This document shows positions 6,828 through 14,558 of a DNA stretch of 35,797 nucleotides, one piece after another. Numbering within the stretch: position 1 is the stretch's first letter; each line of letters begins with the position of its first letter. Source of the stretch: Nostoc sp. CHAB 5836 (GTDB lineage: Bacteria; Cyanobacteriota; Cyanobacteriia; Cyanobacteriales; Nostocaceae); NCBI RefSeq assembly GCF_020829445.1, contig NZ_JAIVFV010000065.1, positions 1 through 35,797 of the forward strand, written 5' to 3'. A program made the translations under genes and the position numbers. Under the pieces are notes generated by a model. The model worked only from the letters and a program-made list of their open reading frames with translations, had not been told where the DNA came from and did no database searches.

Positions 6828-6956
6828 TAAGTAAGTCGGCGTTAAAAAATCAAGCTATGTGACAAGATGTAAAATCAGCGAATAGCTTATAAATTCGTCA
6901 TTGCACAGTTTGTACAAAACTAAACATACGTTGGTTTTATCGTACCGACTTACTTA
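6828..6956. mobile_element. Heptamer-cored MITE family, variant copy J (129 bp)
   Basis: Ends are TAAGTAAGTCGGCGTTAAAA and, inverted, TAAGTAAGTCGGTACGATAA. Both ends are of the 'CGTAA' type, and the heptamer core and GCTAACTGG end are missing, so this copy is a rearranged or palindromic derivative. Confidence 0.6.
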
Positions 6957-6991
6957 GACTGAGCAATTTATCGTCAATTGCCATTCACATT

Positions 6992-7200
6992 CAATACTGC
7001 GCAGGTTTTGGCAAAAAAATAAAAAATGTGTAGGTTGGGGAGCCACTGCGCCCTTGCGGTTAAGAGACTTGTTCGCGTAGCGTCTCCCCTTGGGAGAAGC
7101 ACGTGGCGTTTGAGGAACGAAACCCAACCGAAGAGGGGGGTTTGTTGGGTAACGCTCCGCTCAACCCAACCTACAAATATTAAAAACCTACGCAGTATTG
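6992..7200. mobile_element. MITE with CAATACTGCG ends (about 209 bp)
   Basis: Long imperfect terminal repeats: CAATACTGCGCAGGTTTT and, further in, TGTAGGTTGGG on the left; CCCAACCTACA and AAAACCTACGCAGTATTG on the right. The interior has GTAGCGTCTCCCCTTGGGAG. A partial relative (TTTGTAGGTTGGGTTGAA) is at 32033-32085. No target duplication is obvious. Confidence 0.65.
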
Positions 7201-7253
7201 GTTGCCGAGGGAAGTCGAGGTACGAATTACAAATTAGTTTCAGGGGTTGTGGC

Positions 7254-7616
7254 ATGAATATCGTGACGCTTTTAATTGTTTGGCTAGTAACAGCTATCAG
7301 CCTGTTGATAATTAGTAAATTGCCTCTGGGAGTTGAAATTGACACTCAGGGTAAAGCCTTCTTTTCTGCCGCAGTGCTTGGTATCGTGACGGCAATAGTC
7401 AGACCGATTTTAAGCCTCGTTTTTGCAGTACCAAATTTACTTACCTTGGACTTGTTATCCAGCATTTTCACATTTATGATTGCCGTGGTTTGTTTTAGTA
7501 TTGCTGCTTGGTTAGTAGAGGGATTTCGCTTGCGTTACGGTATTTGGAGTGCTGTTGTTGGGGCATTTTCACTGACCATAATCAACAGCTTAATCTACAA
7601 ATTATTGGGCGTCTAA
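7254..7616 (+). CDS. Phage holin family IV-like four-helix membrane protein
   Basis: A 120-residue, very hydrophobic protein with four predicted helices (about 4-22, 31-52, 58-80, 92-116). FFSAAVLGIVTAIVRPIL followed by LLTLDLLSSIFTFMIAV and the Gly/Arg-rich loop GFRLRYG fits the PF04020-type '4TMS holin' family, which is widespread in cyanobacteria with no demonstrated lysis role. ATG at 7254 is preferred; the longer frame upstream runs through a MITE. Its 3' end faces thf1 convergently across a repeat array. Confidence 0.8.
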   Translation: MNIVTLLIVWLVTAISLLIISKLPLGVEIDTQGKAFFSAAVLGIVTAIVRPILSLVFAVPNLLTLDLLSSIFTFMIAVVCFSIAAWLVEGFRLRYGIWSAVVGAFSLTIINSLIYKLLGV

Positions 7617-7622
7617 TACTGA

Positions 7623-7747
7623 GAGTTAGGAGTGAGAAGTTAGGAGTGAGAAGTTAGGAGTGAGAAGTTAGGAGTGAGAAGTGAAGAATTGTTAATAACT
7701 CCCAACTCCCAACTCCCAACTCCCAACTCCCAACTCCTAACTCCTAA
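7623..7747. repeat. STRR arrays between convergent genes
   Basis: Four units of a 14-mer (AGTTAGGAGTGAGA) begin 10 bp after the holin-like gene's stop. An (AACTCCC/AACTCCT) heptamer array, about 7 units, ends at the thf1 stop. The two arrays are partly complementary and could fold into one large stem that serves both convergent genes. Confidence 0.75.
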
Positions 7748-8455
7748 CTATTCGTTGGAACTTGGGGGAGCGACGGGGGTAACTGATTGCTGTTTACGTT
7801 GTTCGCGTTTTTTGCGATCGGCTGAGACCATATCTGCCATCACTAGTAGTGCTTGCGCCATCTTGTCTAGGTTAGAGCGGTATAGCTCCAAATCCTTGTT
7901 GAGTTTATCATCAGAAAGGTGCAAGCCAGCAGCGATCGCTTTCAGCGCCTCAGTGAGTTGCTTTTCATCTTTAACCAATTCGGGATCTGACAGTTCTAAT
8001 AACGAAAATACACCAATTGCGAACAAGCGGTTGTATTTAAAGTTAGGATTGTTGGCGATCGCTTGCAGGTGTGCTTGCAAGTCAGCATCTCTATCTAAGT
8101 AAGTAGTTTGGCCCAGCCACGCAATTAAATCTTTAACTGGCAAACCTTTCGCTACAGTTTGCAATCTTTGCGCATTCTGTTGATAGTGTTGCGGATCTTG
8201 TTCTATAGCCTGACATAAGGCGTTAAAAATTGATTCTTGATCCCGTTCTGGTTGATAGCCTTGCATGAAGCGGTCAAAAGTAGTGACAACGCCCAAGGCA
8301 TAAATTGGATTGTAGCTAAAATCGATATTTACTGACAGCAGATGCATTTCCACCATCAATTCTTCTACTACCCGACGATAAATAGTGTTGATCGGACGGG
8401 TGTGAAGATTGTAGAAAGTTCGCTTTGTATCAGAGACTGTACGGACGTTATTCAC
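7748..8455 (-). CDS. thf1: Thf1/Psp29, thylakoid formation and photosystem II biogenesis protein
   Basis: A conserved protein of cyanobacteria and plastids needed for normal photosystem II assembly/repair and thylakoid biogenesis. The 235-residue product begins MNNVRTVSDTKRTFYNLHTR, and continues with INTIYRRVVEELMVEMHLLS, the family signature. A mostly helical body follows, with a C-terminal coiled coil (about 160-215) rich in Lys, Glu and Leu. The length is normal. Its stop codon touches the STRR array. It is divergent from the cpcT-like gene with a 211-bp shared upstream region. Confidence 0.96.
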   Translation of the reverse strand: MNNVRTVSDTKRTFYNLHTRPINTIYRRVVEELMVEMHLLSVNIDFSYNPIYALGVVTTFDRFMQGYQPERDQESIFNALCQAIEQDPQHYQQNAQRLQTVAKGLPVKDLIAWLGQTTYLDRDADLQAHLQAIANNPNFKYNRLFAIGVFSLLELSDPELVKDEKQLTEALKAIAAGLHLSDDKLNKDLELYRSNLDKMAQALLVMADMVSADRKKREQRKQQSVTPVAPPSSNE

Positions 8456-8666
8456 AAAGAAAAAGAAAATGTTAAGGGCGACGTATCTTTATTTTCTCGC
8501 TTAAAGGCTAGTTTGCCAAGTTGAGCTTTTAGCTAGTGACGGTTTCATTTACAATATATACAAATAAGAAGTACTTTATAAGCTGGTAGCCATAGAGCAT
8601 AAGACTATTTCTTCTCAAAAAAGAGCCAAAAATTATTATCCTTAAAAAATTCCATTTATTGCATTT
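8456..8666. promoter_or_regulatory. Divergent upstream region of thf1 and the cpcT-like gene
   Basis: AT-rich, with no repeats. It includes TTTACAATATATAC (8548-8562), which could supply a -10 element for the plus-strand gene. I cannot place start sites. Confidence 0.3.
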
Positions 8667-9263
8667 ATGAAGTTTTCGCCACAGTTAATTGCTTTAGGTG
8701 AGTACCTAGCTGGTGAATTTGATAATCGTGAACAAGCCATAGCAGAACCAGTTTGGTATGTCCACCTTTGCCTGTGGCAAAGACCAGTTAATTTGTTCAC
8801 AGAAGATAGCATCACCCTGTTTGCTGAACAAGCTAACGTTATTAACCTAGATAAACCTTACCGCCAGCGAATTATCCGGTTGCGTCAGGGAGACGACTCT
8901 GATGCATCTCTGAAAGTGCAATACTATATGCCTCAAGATCCAGGTGCATTAACAGGCGCAGGTGATAACCCTGCTCTATTAAACACACTGACACCCGAAC
9001 AATTAGATTTACTACCAGGTTGTATCCTAACAGTTACTCAGGAAAAACTAGCCGGCGATCGCTATAAGTTTACCGCAACTCCACTACCAGAGAGTCGTTG
9101 TAGCTTTACTTATCTGGGCAATAGCGTGTATGTTTCCTTGGGTTTTGAAACTACAGCAGCAGAATTTCACAGCTATGACAAAGGAATTGATCCAGCAACT
9201 GGAAGAGCAACTTGGGGAGCGATTATGGGGCCTTATCGCTACACTAAGCGAAATCAGTATTGA
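8667..9263 (+). CDS. cpcT: CpcT/CpeT family phycobiliprotein chromophore lyase
   Basis: Family members attach phycocyanobilin to Cys153/155 of the phycocyanin or phycoerythrocyanin beta subunit in phycobilisomes. The 198-residue protein has the T-type lyase layout: LGEYLAGEFDNREQA, then EPVWYVHLCLWQRP, DKPYRQRIIRLR, LDLLPGCILTV and a C-terminal WGAIMGPYRY. The family normally ends 'WG---GPY-F'. Nostoc genomes usually have more than one paralogue, so this may be the second, less characterised type rather than the canonical beta-155 lyase. No phycobiliprotein genes are nearby. Confidence 0.85.
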   Translation: MKFSPQLIALGEYLAGEFDNREQAIAEPVWYVHLCLWQRPVNLFTEDSITLFAEQANVINLDKPYRQRIIRLRQGDDSDASLKVQYYMPQDPGALTGAGDNPALLNTLTPEQLDLLPGCILTVTQEKLAGDRYKFTATPLPESRCSFTYLGNSVYVSLGFETTAAEFHSYDKGIDPATGRATWGAIMGPYRYTKRNQY

Positions 9264-9297
9264 TTGACACGATTCTTGGTTCACCGAGTCCACTTAG

Positions 9298-9436
9298 TAC
9301 AGATGCAGCATAAAATCGTGGCCAATTGAGGGTTGAAATTTAAACGCATAGGCGCAACTCTTGGAGACGCACTCGCGAACGCCTTCCCGCAGGGTAGGGT
9401 CGCAGAGAATTCGCTACGAATTAATGAAATGTTGTA
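9298..9436 (-). mobile_element. CTWAG-target MITE, copy 2 (139 bp)
   Basis: Inverse orientation to copy 1 at 3010. The ends are TACAGATGCAGCATAA and, inverted, TACAACATTTCATTAA. Flanked by CTTAG direct repeats at 9293-9297 and 9437-9441. Shares TTTAAATTTCAACCCTCAAT-type sequence (here reversed) with copy 1, but lacks a central GC-rich part. Confidence 0.8.
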
Positions 9437-9563
9437 CTTAGCCTAGACTCCAAGCGTTACCTAAAGCAGAGGTGGTTCTCTCCCCTTCGCCCAGCGTCTC
9501 GAAGAGAAGCTTTGACTTCCGGTATGCCCTACCGTAGTTGCATTTTGGCAAAATTTGTTTGAT

Positions 9564-9722
9564 TTACAGCGATTTTCAGGTAAATGAACCACAAATAGAC
9601 CTCACTTCCATTCCTCACTTCCTTTAAGGAGAGAGGCTTTGATTTTCTCCCCTTCCCTGCAAGGGAAGGGGTTGGGGGTTAGGTCTCATAATTGTGGTCT
9701 AAATACATGAAAACTGCTGTAA
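9564..9722. mobile_element. Modular MITE, TTACAGC ends, copy 1 (159 bp)
   Basis: Ends TTACAGCGATTTTCAGG and, inverted, TTACAGCAGTTTTCATG, followed by AACCACAAATAGACC/GACCACAATTATGAGACC. The core contains GGAGAGAGGCTTTGATTTTC and GGGAAGGGGTTGGGGGTTAG. A near-identical second copy is at 23005-23161. 9442-9563 in front of it shows no gene. Confidence 0.8.
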
Positions 9723-9814
9723 ATGCTGTTCGTCTAGCTCCCATGAAGATTTTACCTATTCCTGGAATGTTCTAGAACTGTGGAATAGAACCCGACATCT
9801 TCAAGTGAGGAGTT

Positions 9815-9924
9815 ATCAATTAACTCCAAACTCCAAACTCCTAACTCCAAACTCCTAACTCCAAACTCCAAACTCCTAACTCCTAACTCCTAACTCCTAA
9901 CTCCTAACTCCTAACTCCTAACTC
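9815..9924 (-). repeat. STRR array (AACTCCA/AACTCCT), about 15 units
   Basis: A heptamer array that starts a few bases from the stop of the STAS gene on the minus strand. Read in the gene's sense it is (GTTAGGA)n. Confidence 0.85.
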
Positions 9925-9928
9925 TTTC

Positions 9929-10297
9929 TTAGCTGGCAATGCTACGAGGTACACCCTCTAAAGCTTCCTCTTCTGTTTCAAAGATTTCAAAAACAGTATC
10001 CATCATCGTCACTTCAAACACAAGTTTGGCTTCTGGGTGTACATTGCAGATGCGGAAACTGCCCTTGACTTTATCAGCATCACGCATCCCAGCTACCAAA
10101 GACGTGAGACCAGAACTATCAATAAAATTTACCTGAGCCAGATTTACAACTATATGATGACTGAGTTTGGAAATACACTCCTGTAACTTCAGGCGAAATT
10201 GCCAAGCAGTGGTAATATCTAGGCGACCTGCTGGTGTCAGGACAATAACGGTGTTTGCGTCTTGGGTTGTATAAGTTTTTTGATCTATATGAATCAC
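9929..10297 (-). CDS. STAS-domain anti-sigma factor antagonist-like protein
   Basis: A single STAS domain of 122 residues. Such proteins bind a serine-kinase anti-sigma factor when unphosphorylated and are switched off by phosphorylation of a Ser. Seen here: IVLTPAGRLDITTAWQF, the core strand VNLAQVNFIDSSGL with the phospho-acceptor candidates Ser61/Ser62, and a C-terminal VFEIFETEEEALEGV, as in SpoIIAA/RsbV. No kinase or sigma factor gene is adjacent, so the partner is unknown. It is transcribed alone. Confidence 0.9.
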   Translation of the reverse strand: MIHIDQKTYTTQDANTVIVLTPAGRLDITTAWQFRLKLQECISKLSHHIVVNLAQVNFIDSSGLTSLVAGMRDADKVKGSFRICNVHPEAKLVFEVTMMDTVFEIFETEEEALEGVPRSIAS

Positions 10298-10440
10298 TAA
10301 AGCCCTCCCCGTGAAATTCTTTTTAAGATTAACTAGTTACAGAATTTTCTAATGCTGCCACTTGAGATTAACAAGCTATAGCTAAAATTGTCACCTTTTT
10401 CTGCTAAGTGTTTAAATTTACTAGTTAAACTCAACAAAAT

Positions 10441-10607
10441 GGTGGGGAGTGGGGAGTAGGAAAGATGAGGGGGATGAGGGAGATGAGGGGGATGAGGGAG
10501 ATGAGGGAGATGAGGGAGTGGGGGAGTGGGGGAGTCAGTTTTTCCCCTCTGCCCCTTTGTCTCTTTTCAATGTCCAATGCCCAATGTCCCATGCCCAATT
10601 TTCAAGT
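10441..10607. repeat. Mixed tandem repeats downstream of hemF
   Basis: GGGGAGT repeats, six GATGAGGGR 9-mers (same unit as 6599-6713), GTGGGGGA units, then (AATGCCC/AATGTCC) heptamers up to the hemF stop. Read in hemF sense the nearest part is GGGCATGGGACATTGGGCAT. There is no gene in 10298-10609. Confidence 0.8.
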
Positions 10608-10609
10608 CA

Positions 10610-11650
10610 TTATTGTGGTATCCAGTTGATCCAATCTTGAGGCTTAAGGAAGGTTTCATACAACTCGGCTTCGGGGGAATTTGGTTCCGGTTGATAGCCG
10701 TATTCCCACCGCACTAAGGGTGGTAGGGACATGAGAATTGATTCGGTACGTCCGTTGGTTTGCAGACCAAAAATGGTGCCTCGGTCATAAACTAAGTTAA
10801 ATTCTACATACCGTCCCCGGCGGTAGAGTTGAAAATTCCGTTGGCGATCGCCATACTCTATCCCATGTCGCCGTTCTACAATTGGTACATAGGCTGGTAA
10901 AAATGCCCTACCACAGTCTTGCACAAAGGCAAATAAATCTTCCCAATTGCGGCTTGCTGGTGTTCCCACGTGGTTGCTATAAACAGCCGCTTCCCCATTG
11001 GGATTTGGCCCGCGATATAAAGCACCTTGACCATCTTGGTAATCAAAAAACAGACCGCCTACACCCCGTGTTTCATCACGATGCTTGAGGTAGAAATATT
11101 CATCACACCACCGCTTAAACACTGGGTAATACTCTGGGTGGTGTTGGTCACAAGCCTGTTTTAATGTTTTGTGTAAATGTGCCGCATCTTCAGCAAAGGG
11201 ATAATAAGGTGTCAAGTCAAGACCGCCACCAAACCACCACACTGGCCCCGCTTCAAAGTAGCGATAATTGAGATGAACTGTTGGCACGTAAGGATTGTGA
11301 GGGTGTAATACCATTGAAGTGCCTGTGGCATAAAAGCCATGCCCTGTGGCTTCAGGACGTTGAGCTAAAATTGAGGGTGGCAAATGGGAACCCCAAACTT
11401 CAGAAAAATTTACACCAGCTTGTTCAAATATTGCACCATCTCGTAGCACACGCGATCGCCCTCCACCCCCTTCTGGGCGTTCCCAACTATCTTCATTAAA
11501 CTTAGCTACACCATCTAGTTTTGCCAATGATTCGGTAATTTCGTCTTGCAGTTGTTTCATAAACTGACTGACTCTAGCCTGGGCGTCAGATCCTGGCAAA
11601 GACTTGGATGATTCTGCTGCTACAGTTGGTGTTTGCGAGTTGGTCAACAT
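10610..11650 (-). CDS. hemF: Oxygen-dependent coproporphyrinogen III oxidase
   Basis: Converts coproporphyrinogen III to protoporphyrinogen IX with O2, for heme, chlorophyll and bilins. The 346-residue protein has the family blocks [66 protein letters not shown] and [16 protein letters not shown], all intact. The length is usual. The N-terminal ~25 residues are a variable Ser/Thr-rich stretch. ATG at 11650 is preceded on its strand by GGAATCT, a fair ribosome site. Confidence 0.97.
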   Translation of the reverse strand: MLTNSQTPTVAAESSKSLPGSDAQARVSQFMKQLQDEITESLAKLDGVAKFNEDSWERPEGGGGRSRVLRDGAIFEQAGVNFSEVWGSHLPPSILAQRPEATGHGFYATGTSMVLHPHNPYVPTVHLNYRYFEAGPVWWFGGGLDLTPYYPFAEDAAHLHKTLKQACDQHHPEYYPVFKRWCDEYFYLKHRDETRGVGGLFFDYQDGQGALYRGPNPNGEAAVYSNHVGTPASRNWEDLFAFVQDCGRAFLPAYVPIVERRHGIEYGDRQRNFQLYRRGRYVEFNLVYDRGTIFGLQTNGRTESILMSLPPLVRWEYGYQPEPNSPEAELYETFLKPQDWINWIPQ

Positions 11651-12100
11651 AGATTCCCGAACCTAAATTACAATTTCCAGAAAGCCACAAATTTCTCATC
11701 TTCAAATTTGGGGAAAACACGCGCTAACAATCAAGCTCTATTTGCCCAACCCGCTTTTTTCTTACTGGTTAAGCATTTTTACGATTGATGAGCATCACTA
11801 GAGTTATTTTCCCTCAAATGCGTATAGGCTTGTATATTGACTGAGTTTTTTTTTGAAGTTCTTCATAGGAATATTCTCGTCTAAATACTAGACTTTAGTC
11901 GTAACCTAGAAGTATCAAGGGTTTGACTGAACTGCTCAAAACTTCTTTGCCATACTATGTATCTTGGCTGTTGGCGTCTGCGCCGAATCGAGGCTTGCTA
12001 TGTTTAGGGCATTTTTGAGAAAGTTTTAATTTAAGTAGTGAGCGTAGTTGCCCACAATACCAGAGTTACCAGAAAGTGTCTAGCGAGGAGGATTAGGAAA
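11651..12100. other. Spacer between hemF and the SRPBCC gene
   Basis: 450 bp between divergent genes. I see no repeat, RNA gene or convincing open frame. A ribosome site AGGAGG at 12086-12091 belongs to the next gene and fixes its start at 12101. Confidence 0.5.
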
Positions 12101-12625
12101 ATGCAAGGTTGGTTATCCAAATTCATCCACCGCAAACGTCGTCGGTTTTGCGCTTCTCTGGTATGGACGTATCGAGAAATTAGTTCTGCTTCTGTAGATG
12201 AACTGTGGCAAAAAGTCGTTGATTTAACAGATGTTTCTTGGCATCCACTACTTAAGAGTACTAATGTCCCCTACGGATTAGTACCCAAACCAGGATTAAT
12301 TTTTCAAGCTGCAACACGCTTTTCACCGATTCCCATCAAAATTTTTGTGGAACGCGTTAATCCTAGAGAGATGCTGAGTATCCGAGTACTGGCAATTCCT
12401 GGAATAGAGGAACGGGTGACTTATCAAGTAGAGTCAACGGTTTGTGGTACTTGTCTGTCTTATTCTGTAAGGCTACGAGGTTGGTTATCGCCCTTGATTT
12501 GGTCTTTATCCCGTCCTTATGCAAACCGCGTTGCACGGTCTTTAGTCGAGGCAGTAGAAAAGACGGCATTACCAACGGTATCTGGTAAGAAAAAAACTCT
12601 TAATGACAGTTGTTTTGATTTTTAG
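12101..12625 (+). CDS. SRPBCC (START-like) family protein
   Basis: About 174 residues. The START/polyketide-cyclase fold is suggested by SSASVDELWQKVVDLTDVSW at the N-terminus, a central strand-rich region (IKIFVERVNPREMLSIRV, ITYQVE-like segment) and a C-terminal long helix (PYANRVARSLVEAVEK). This fold makes a hydrophobic ligand pocket; the ligand is unknown. ATG at 12101 is chosen because AGGAGGATTAGGAAA precedes it; an in-frame GTG at 12038 would add 21 basic residues without a ribosome site. The first residues are Arg/Lys rich (HRKRRR). Confidence 0.7.
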   Translation: MQGWLSKFIHRKRRRFCASLVWTYREISSASVDELWQKVVDLTDVSWHPLLKSTNVPYGLVPKPGLIFQAATRFSPIPIKIFVERVNPREMLSIRVLAIPGIEERVTYQVESTVCGTCLSYSVRLRGWLSPLIWSLSRPYANRVARSLVEAVEKTALPTVSGKKKTLNDSCFDF

Positions 12626-12640
12626 GTAAGGGTGAGGCCT

Positions 12641-12674
12641 TAACCAGTTGGCTTTAATTGTGCCGACCTACTTA
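12641..12674 (-). mobile_element. Solo end of the heptamer-cored MITE (L)
   Basis: TAACCAGTTGGCTTTAATTG, then TGCCGACCTACTTA: one terminal repeat of the family without its body, 15 bp after the SRPBCC gene. Confidence 0.6.
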
Positions 12675-12717
12675 TAACAAGCTTTTTAACCTTGCTTTGT
12701 AGCTAAACTCTGCTAAC

Positions 12718-12925
12718 TAAGTAAGTCGGTAAGAATAAACCAAACTATATTACAAAACGTAAATACACCTTAAACCCTTATAAATGACAAATAACAAATG
12801 ACAAATGACAAAGGACAAACGACAAAGGACAAATAACAAATAACAAATAACAAAGGACAAATGACAAATGACAAATGACAAATGACACTCTTAGCCAGTT
12901 AGCTGTATTTGCGTCGCTCTATTTA
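12718..12925 (-). mobile_element. Heptamer-cored MITE, copy B (208 bp)
   Basis: TAAGTAAGTCGGTAAGAATA on the left and TTTGCGTCGCTCTATTTA on the right. Between them is an array of about 15 (ATGACAA/ATAACAA/AGGACAA) heptamers. The rest of the spacer to 13098 shows only AT-rich sequence upstream of mrp. Confidence 0.8.
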
Positions 12926-13098
12926 GAACAGATGTTCGCTTTCAGCAAGACTCAAAACTTAGGCTGAAACCCTTATTATTTCGTTGAATTACAAAAGTTT
13001 TCGATTTACTGAACTTAGCTGACCTTACTTAAAAAAGCATCCAGTTAATAGCTAAGATGTTCCCCACAAGTGTATTTATTCATTCATTTTGAATTTTT

Positions 13099-14169
13099 AT
13101 GTACGATGTCCTCGATTCTCGCTCTGTCTTAGAAGTTTTGCGACCAGTGGAAGACCCAGAACTCCGCAAAAGTCTGGTAGAACTGAATATGATTCGCAAC
13201 GTCAAAATTGACGGTGGTAAGGTTAGTTTCACTTTAGTGTTAACTACTCCTGCCTGTCCTTTACGTGAATTTATTGTCGAAGACTGTCAGAAAGCTGTCA
13301 AAAAACTCCCAGGCGTTACAGATGTCAGCATAGAAGTGACGGCAGAAACACCTCAACAAAAAAGTTTACCTGACCGGACGGGCATTTCTGGGGTGAAAAA
13401 TATCGTTGCTGTTTCCAGTGGCAAAGGTGGCGTTGGTAAAAGTACAGTGGCAGTGAATGTAGCAGTGGCTCTAGCTCAAACTGGGGCGAAAGTCGGCTTG
13501 CTAGATGCTGATATTTATGGCCCCAATGACCCCACCATGCTGGGTCTGGCTGATGCCCAAATTGTAGTGCGTTCTACTGAAACAGGTGACATCCTGGAAC
13601 CTGCTTTTAATCACGGCGTCAAATTAGTTTCAATGGGCTTTTTGATTGACCGAGATCAACCAGTAATTTGGCGGGGGCCTATGCTCAATGGTGTAATTCG
13701 CCAGTTTCTCTATCAAGTTGAATGGGGAAATCTGGACTATTTGATTGTAGATATGCCACCGGGAACCGGAGATGCTCAGTTAACTTTAACCCAAGCAGTG
13801 CCTATGGCTGGGGCAGTAATTGTCACCACACCGCAAACTGTAGCTCTCTTAGATTCTCGCAAGGGATTGCGGATGTTTCAGCAGATGAATATTCCGGTAT
13901 TGGGGATCGTGGAAAATATGAGCTATTTTATACCGCCCGATCAACCAGATAAACAGTATGACATATTTGGTTCCGGTGGTGGTTCCAAAACAGCTGCCGA
14001 ATTGGGAGTACCACTGTTGGGGTGCGTACCGCTAGAGATTTCCACGCGAGTTGGTGGTGACAGTGGTGTGCCAATAGTTGTTGGCGATCCAGATTCAGCT
14101 TCGGCAAAAGCATTAACAGCGATCGCTCTTGCCATTGCTGGTAAAGTATCAGTTGCTGCTTTGACATAA
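13099..14169 (+). CDS. apbC: Mrp/ApbC family iron-sulfur cluster carrier ATPase
   Basis: P-loop NTPase that binds and delivers Fe-S clusters to apoproteins. N-terminal MIP18/DUF59 domain (about 1-80) with TTPACPLREFI (Cys53). Then the deviant Walker A SSGKGGVGKST (106-116), DADIYGPN, and MPPGTGDAQLT. The 356-residue length is normal. The usual C-x-x-C after ENMS is absent: the sequence is ENMSYFIPPDQPDKQYDIFG. After the stop come two GGGGCAT heptamers. Confidence 0.93.
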   Translation: MYDVLDSRSVLEVLRPVEDPELRKSLVELNMIRNVKIDGGKVSFTLVLTTPACPLREFIVEDCQKAVKKLPGVTDVSIEVTAETPQQKSLPDRTGISGVKNIVAVSSGKGGVGKSTVAVNVAVALAQTGAKVGLLDADIYGPNDPTMLGLADAQIVVRSTETGDILEPAFNHGVKLVSMGFLIDRDQPVIWRGPMLNGVIRQFLYQVEWGNLDYLIVDMPPGTGDAQLTLTQAVPMAGAVIVTTPQTVALLDSRKGLRMFQQMNIPVLGIVENMSYFIPPDQPDKQYDIFGSGGGSKTAAELGVPLLGCVPLEISTRVGGDSGVPIVVGDPDSASAKALTAIALAIAGKVSVAALT

Positions 14170-14267
14170 TAAATTGGGGCATGGGGCATGAGAGAGCATG
14201 GACACCAGGGGAAGAAGAACTATTGATTATTGCCCAATGCCCAATACCCAACACTTAAAATAATTCG

Positions 14268-14422
14268 TAAGTAGGTTGGCGCAATTAAAGTTAACTGGCT
14301 AAGGCTGTCACTTGTACTGAGCGAAGTCGAAGTATTTGTCCTTTGTCATTGGTCATTAGTAAAGGTTTTAAGCTTATTTACGTTTCGTAACATACTTAAC
14401 TGTTTTCGCACCAACGTACTTA
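14268..14422 (+). mobile_element. Heptamer-cored MITE, copy C (155 bp)
   Basis: TAAGTAGGTTGGCGCAATTA on the left and CGCACCAACGTACTTA on the right. It sits inside a run of the octamer AATTCGTA: left flank AATTCG, right flank ATTCGTAATTCG. Removing the element with one TA restores an uninterrupted octamer, so the target duplication is TA. Confidence 0.85.
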
Positions 14423-14466
14423 ATTCGTAATTCGTAATTCGTAATTCGTAATTACGTTTTGTGGCG

Positions 14467-14526
14467 GGGATTTAGATTTAGGCGTTCAATTCGCGCTGCT
14501 TGATAGAAGCAGGGGAATTAAATCCC
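14467..14526 (+). promoter_or_regulatory. Possible structured leader before rodA
   Basis: GGGATTTA (14467-14474) pairs with TAAATCCC (14519-14526), enclosing a smaller hairpin with CTGCTT/AAGCAG arms. It ends 32 bp before the rodA start. It could be a 5' UTR structure or a decayed repeat. Confidence 0.3.
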
Positions 14527-14558
14527 TAAACTTTGTTAAAAAAGTCTAAACTGACACA

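Noticed and set aside
7026-7253. Upstream extension of the holin-like protein
   Set aside because: The extra 76 codons come from the MITE at 6992-7200; the native start is the ATG at 7254.
7674-8102. Long plus-strand frame antisense to thf1
   Set aside because: Starts in the heptamer array and is Ser-rich, a shadow of the thf1 codons.
10449-10717. Plus-strand frames of about 63 codons antisense to hemF's end
   Set aside because: Made of the GATGAGGGR array and antisense hemF; no support for coding.
12780-12890. Heptamer arrays as a CRISPR array
   Set aside because: Units are 7 bp with no spacers of constant length; no cas genes are present.
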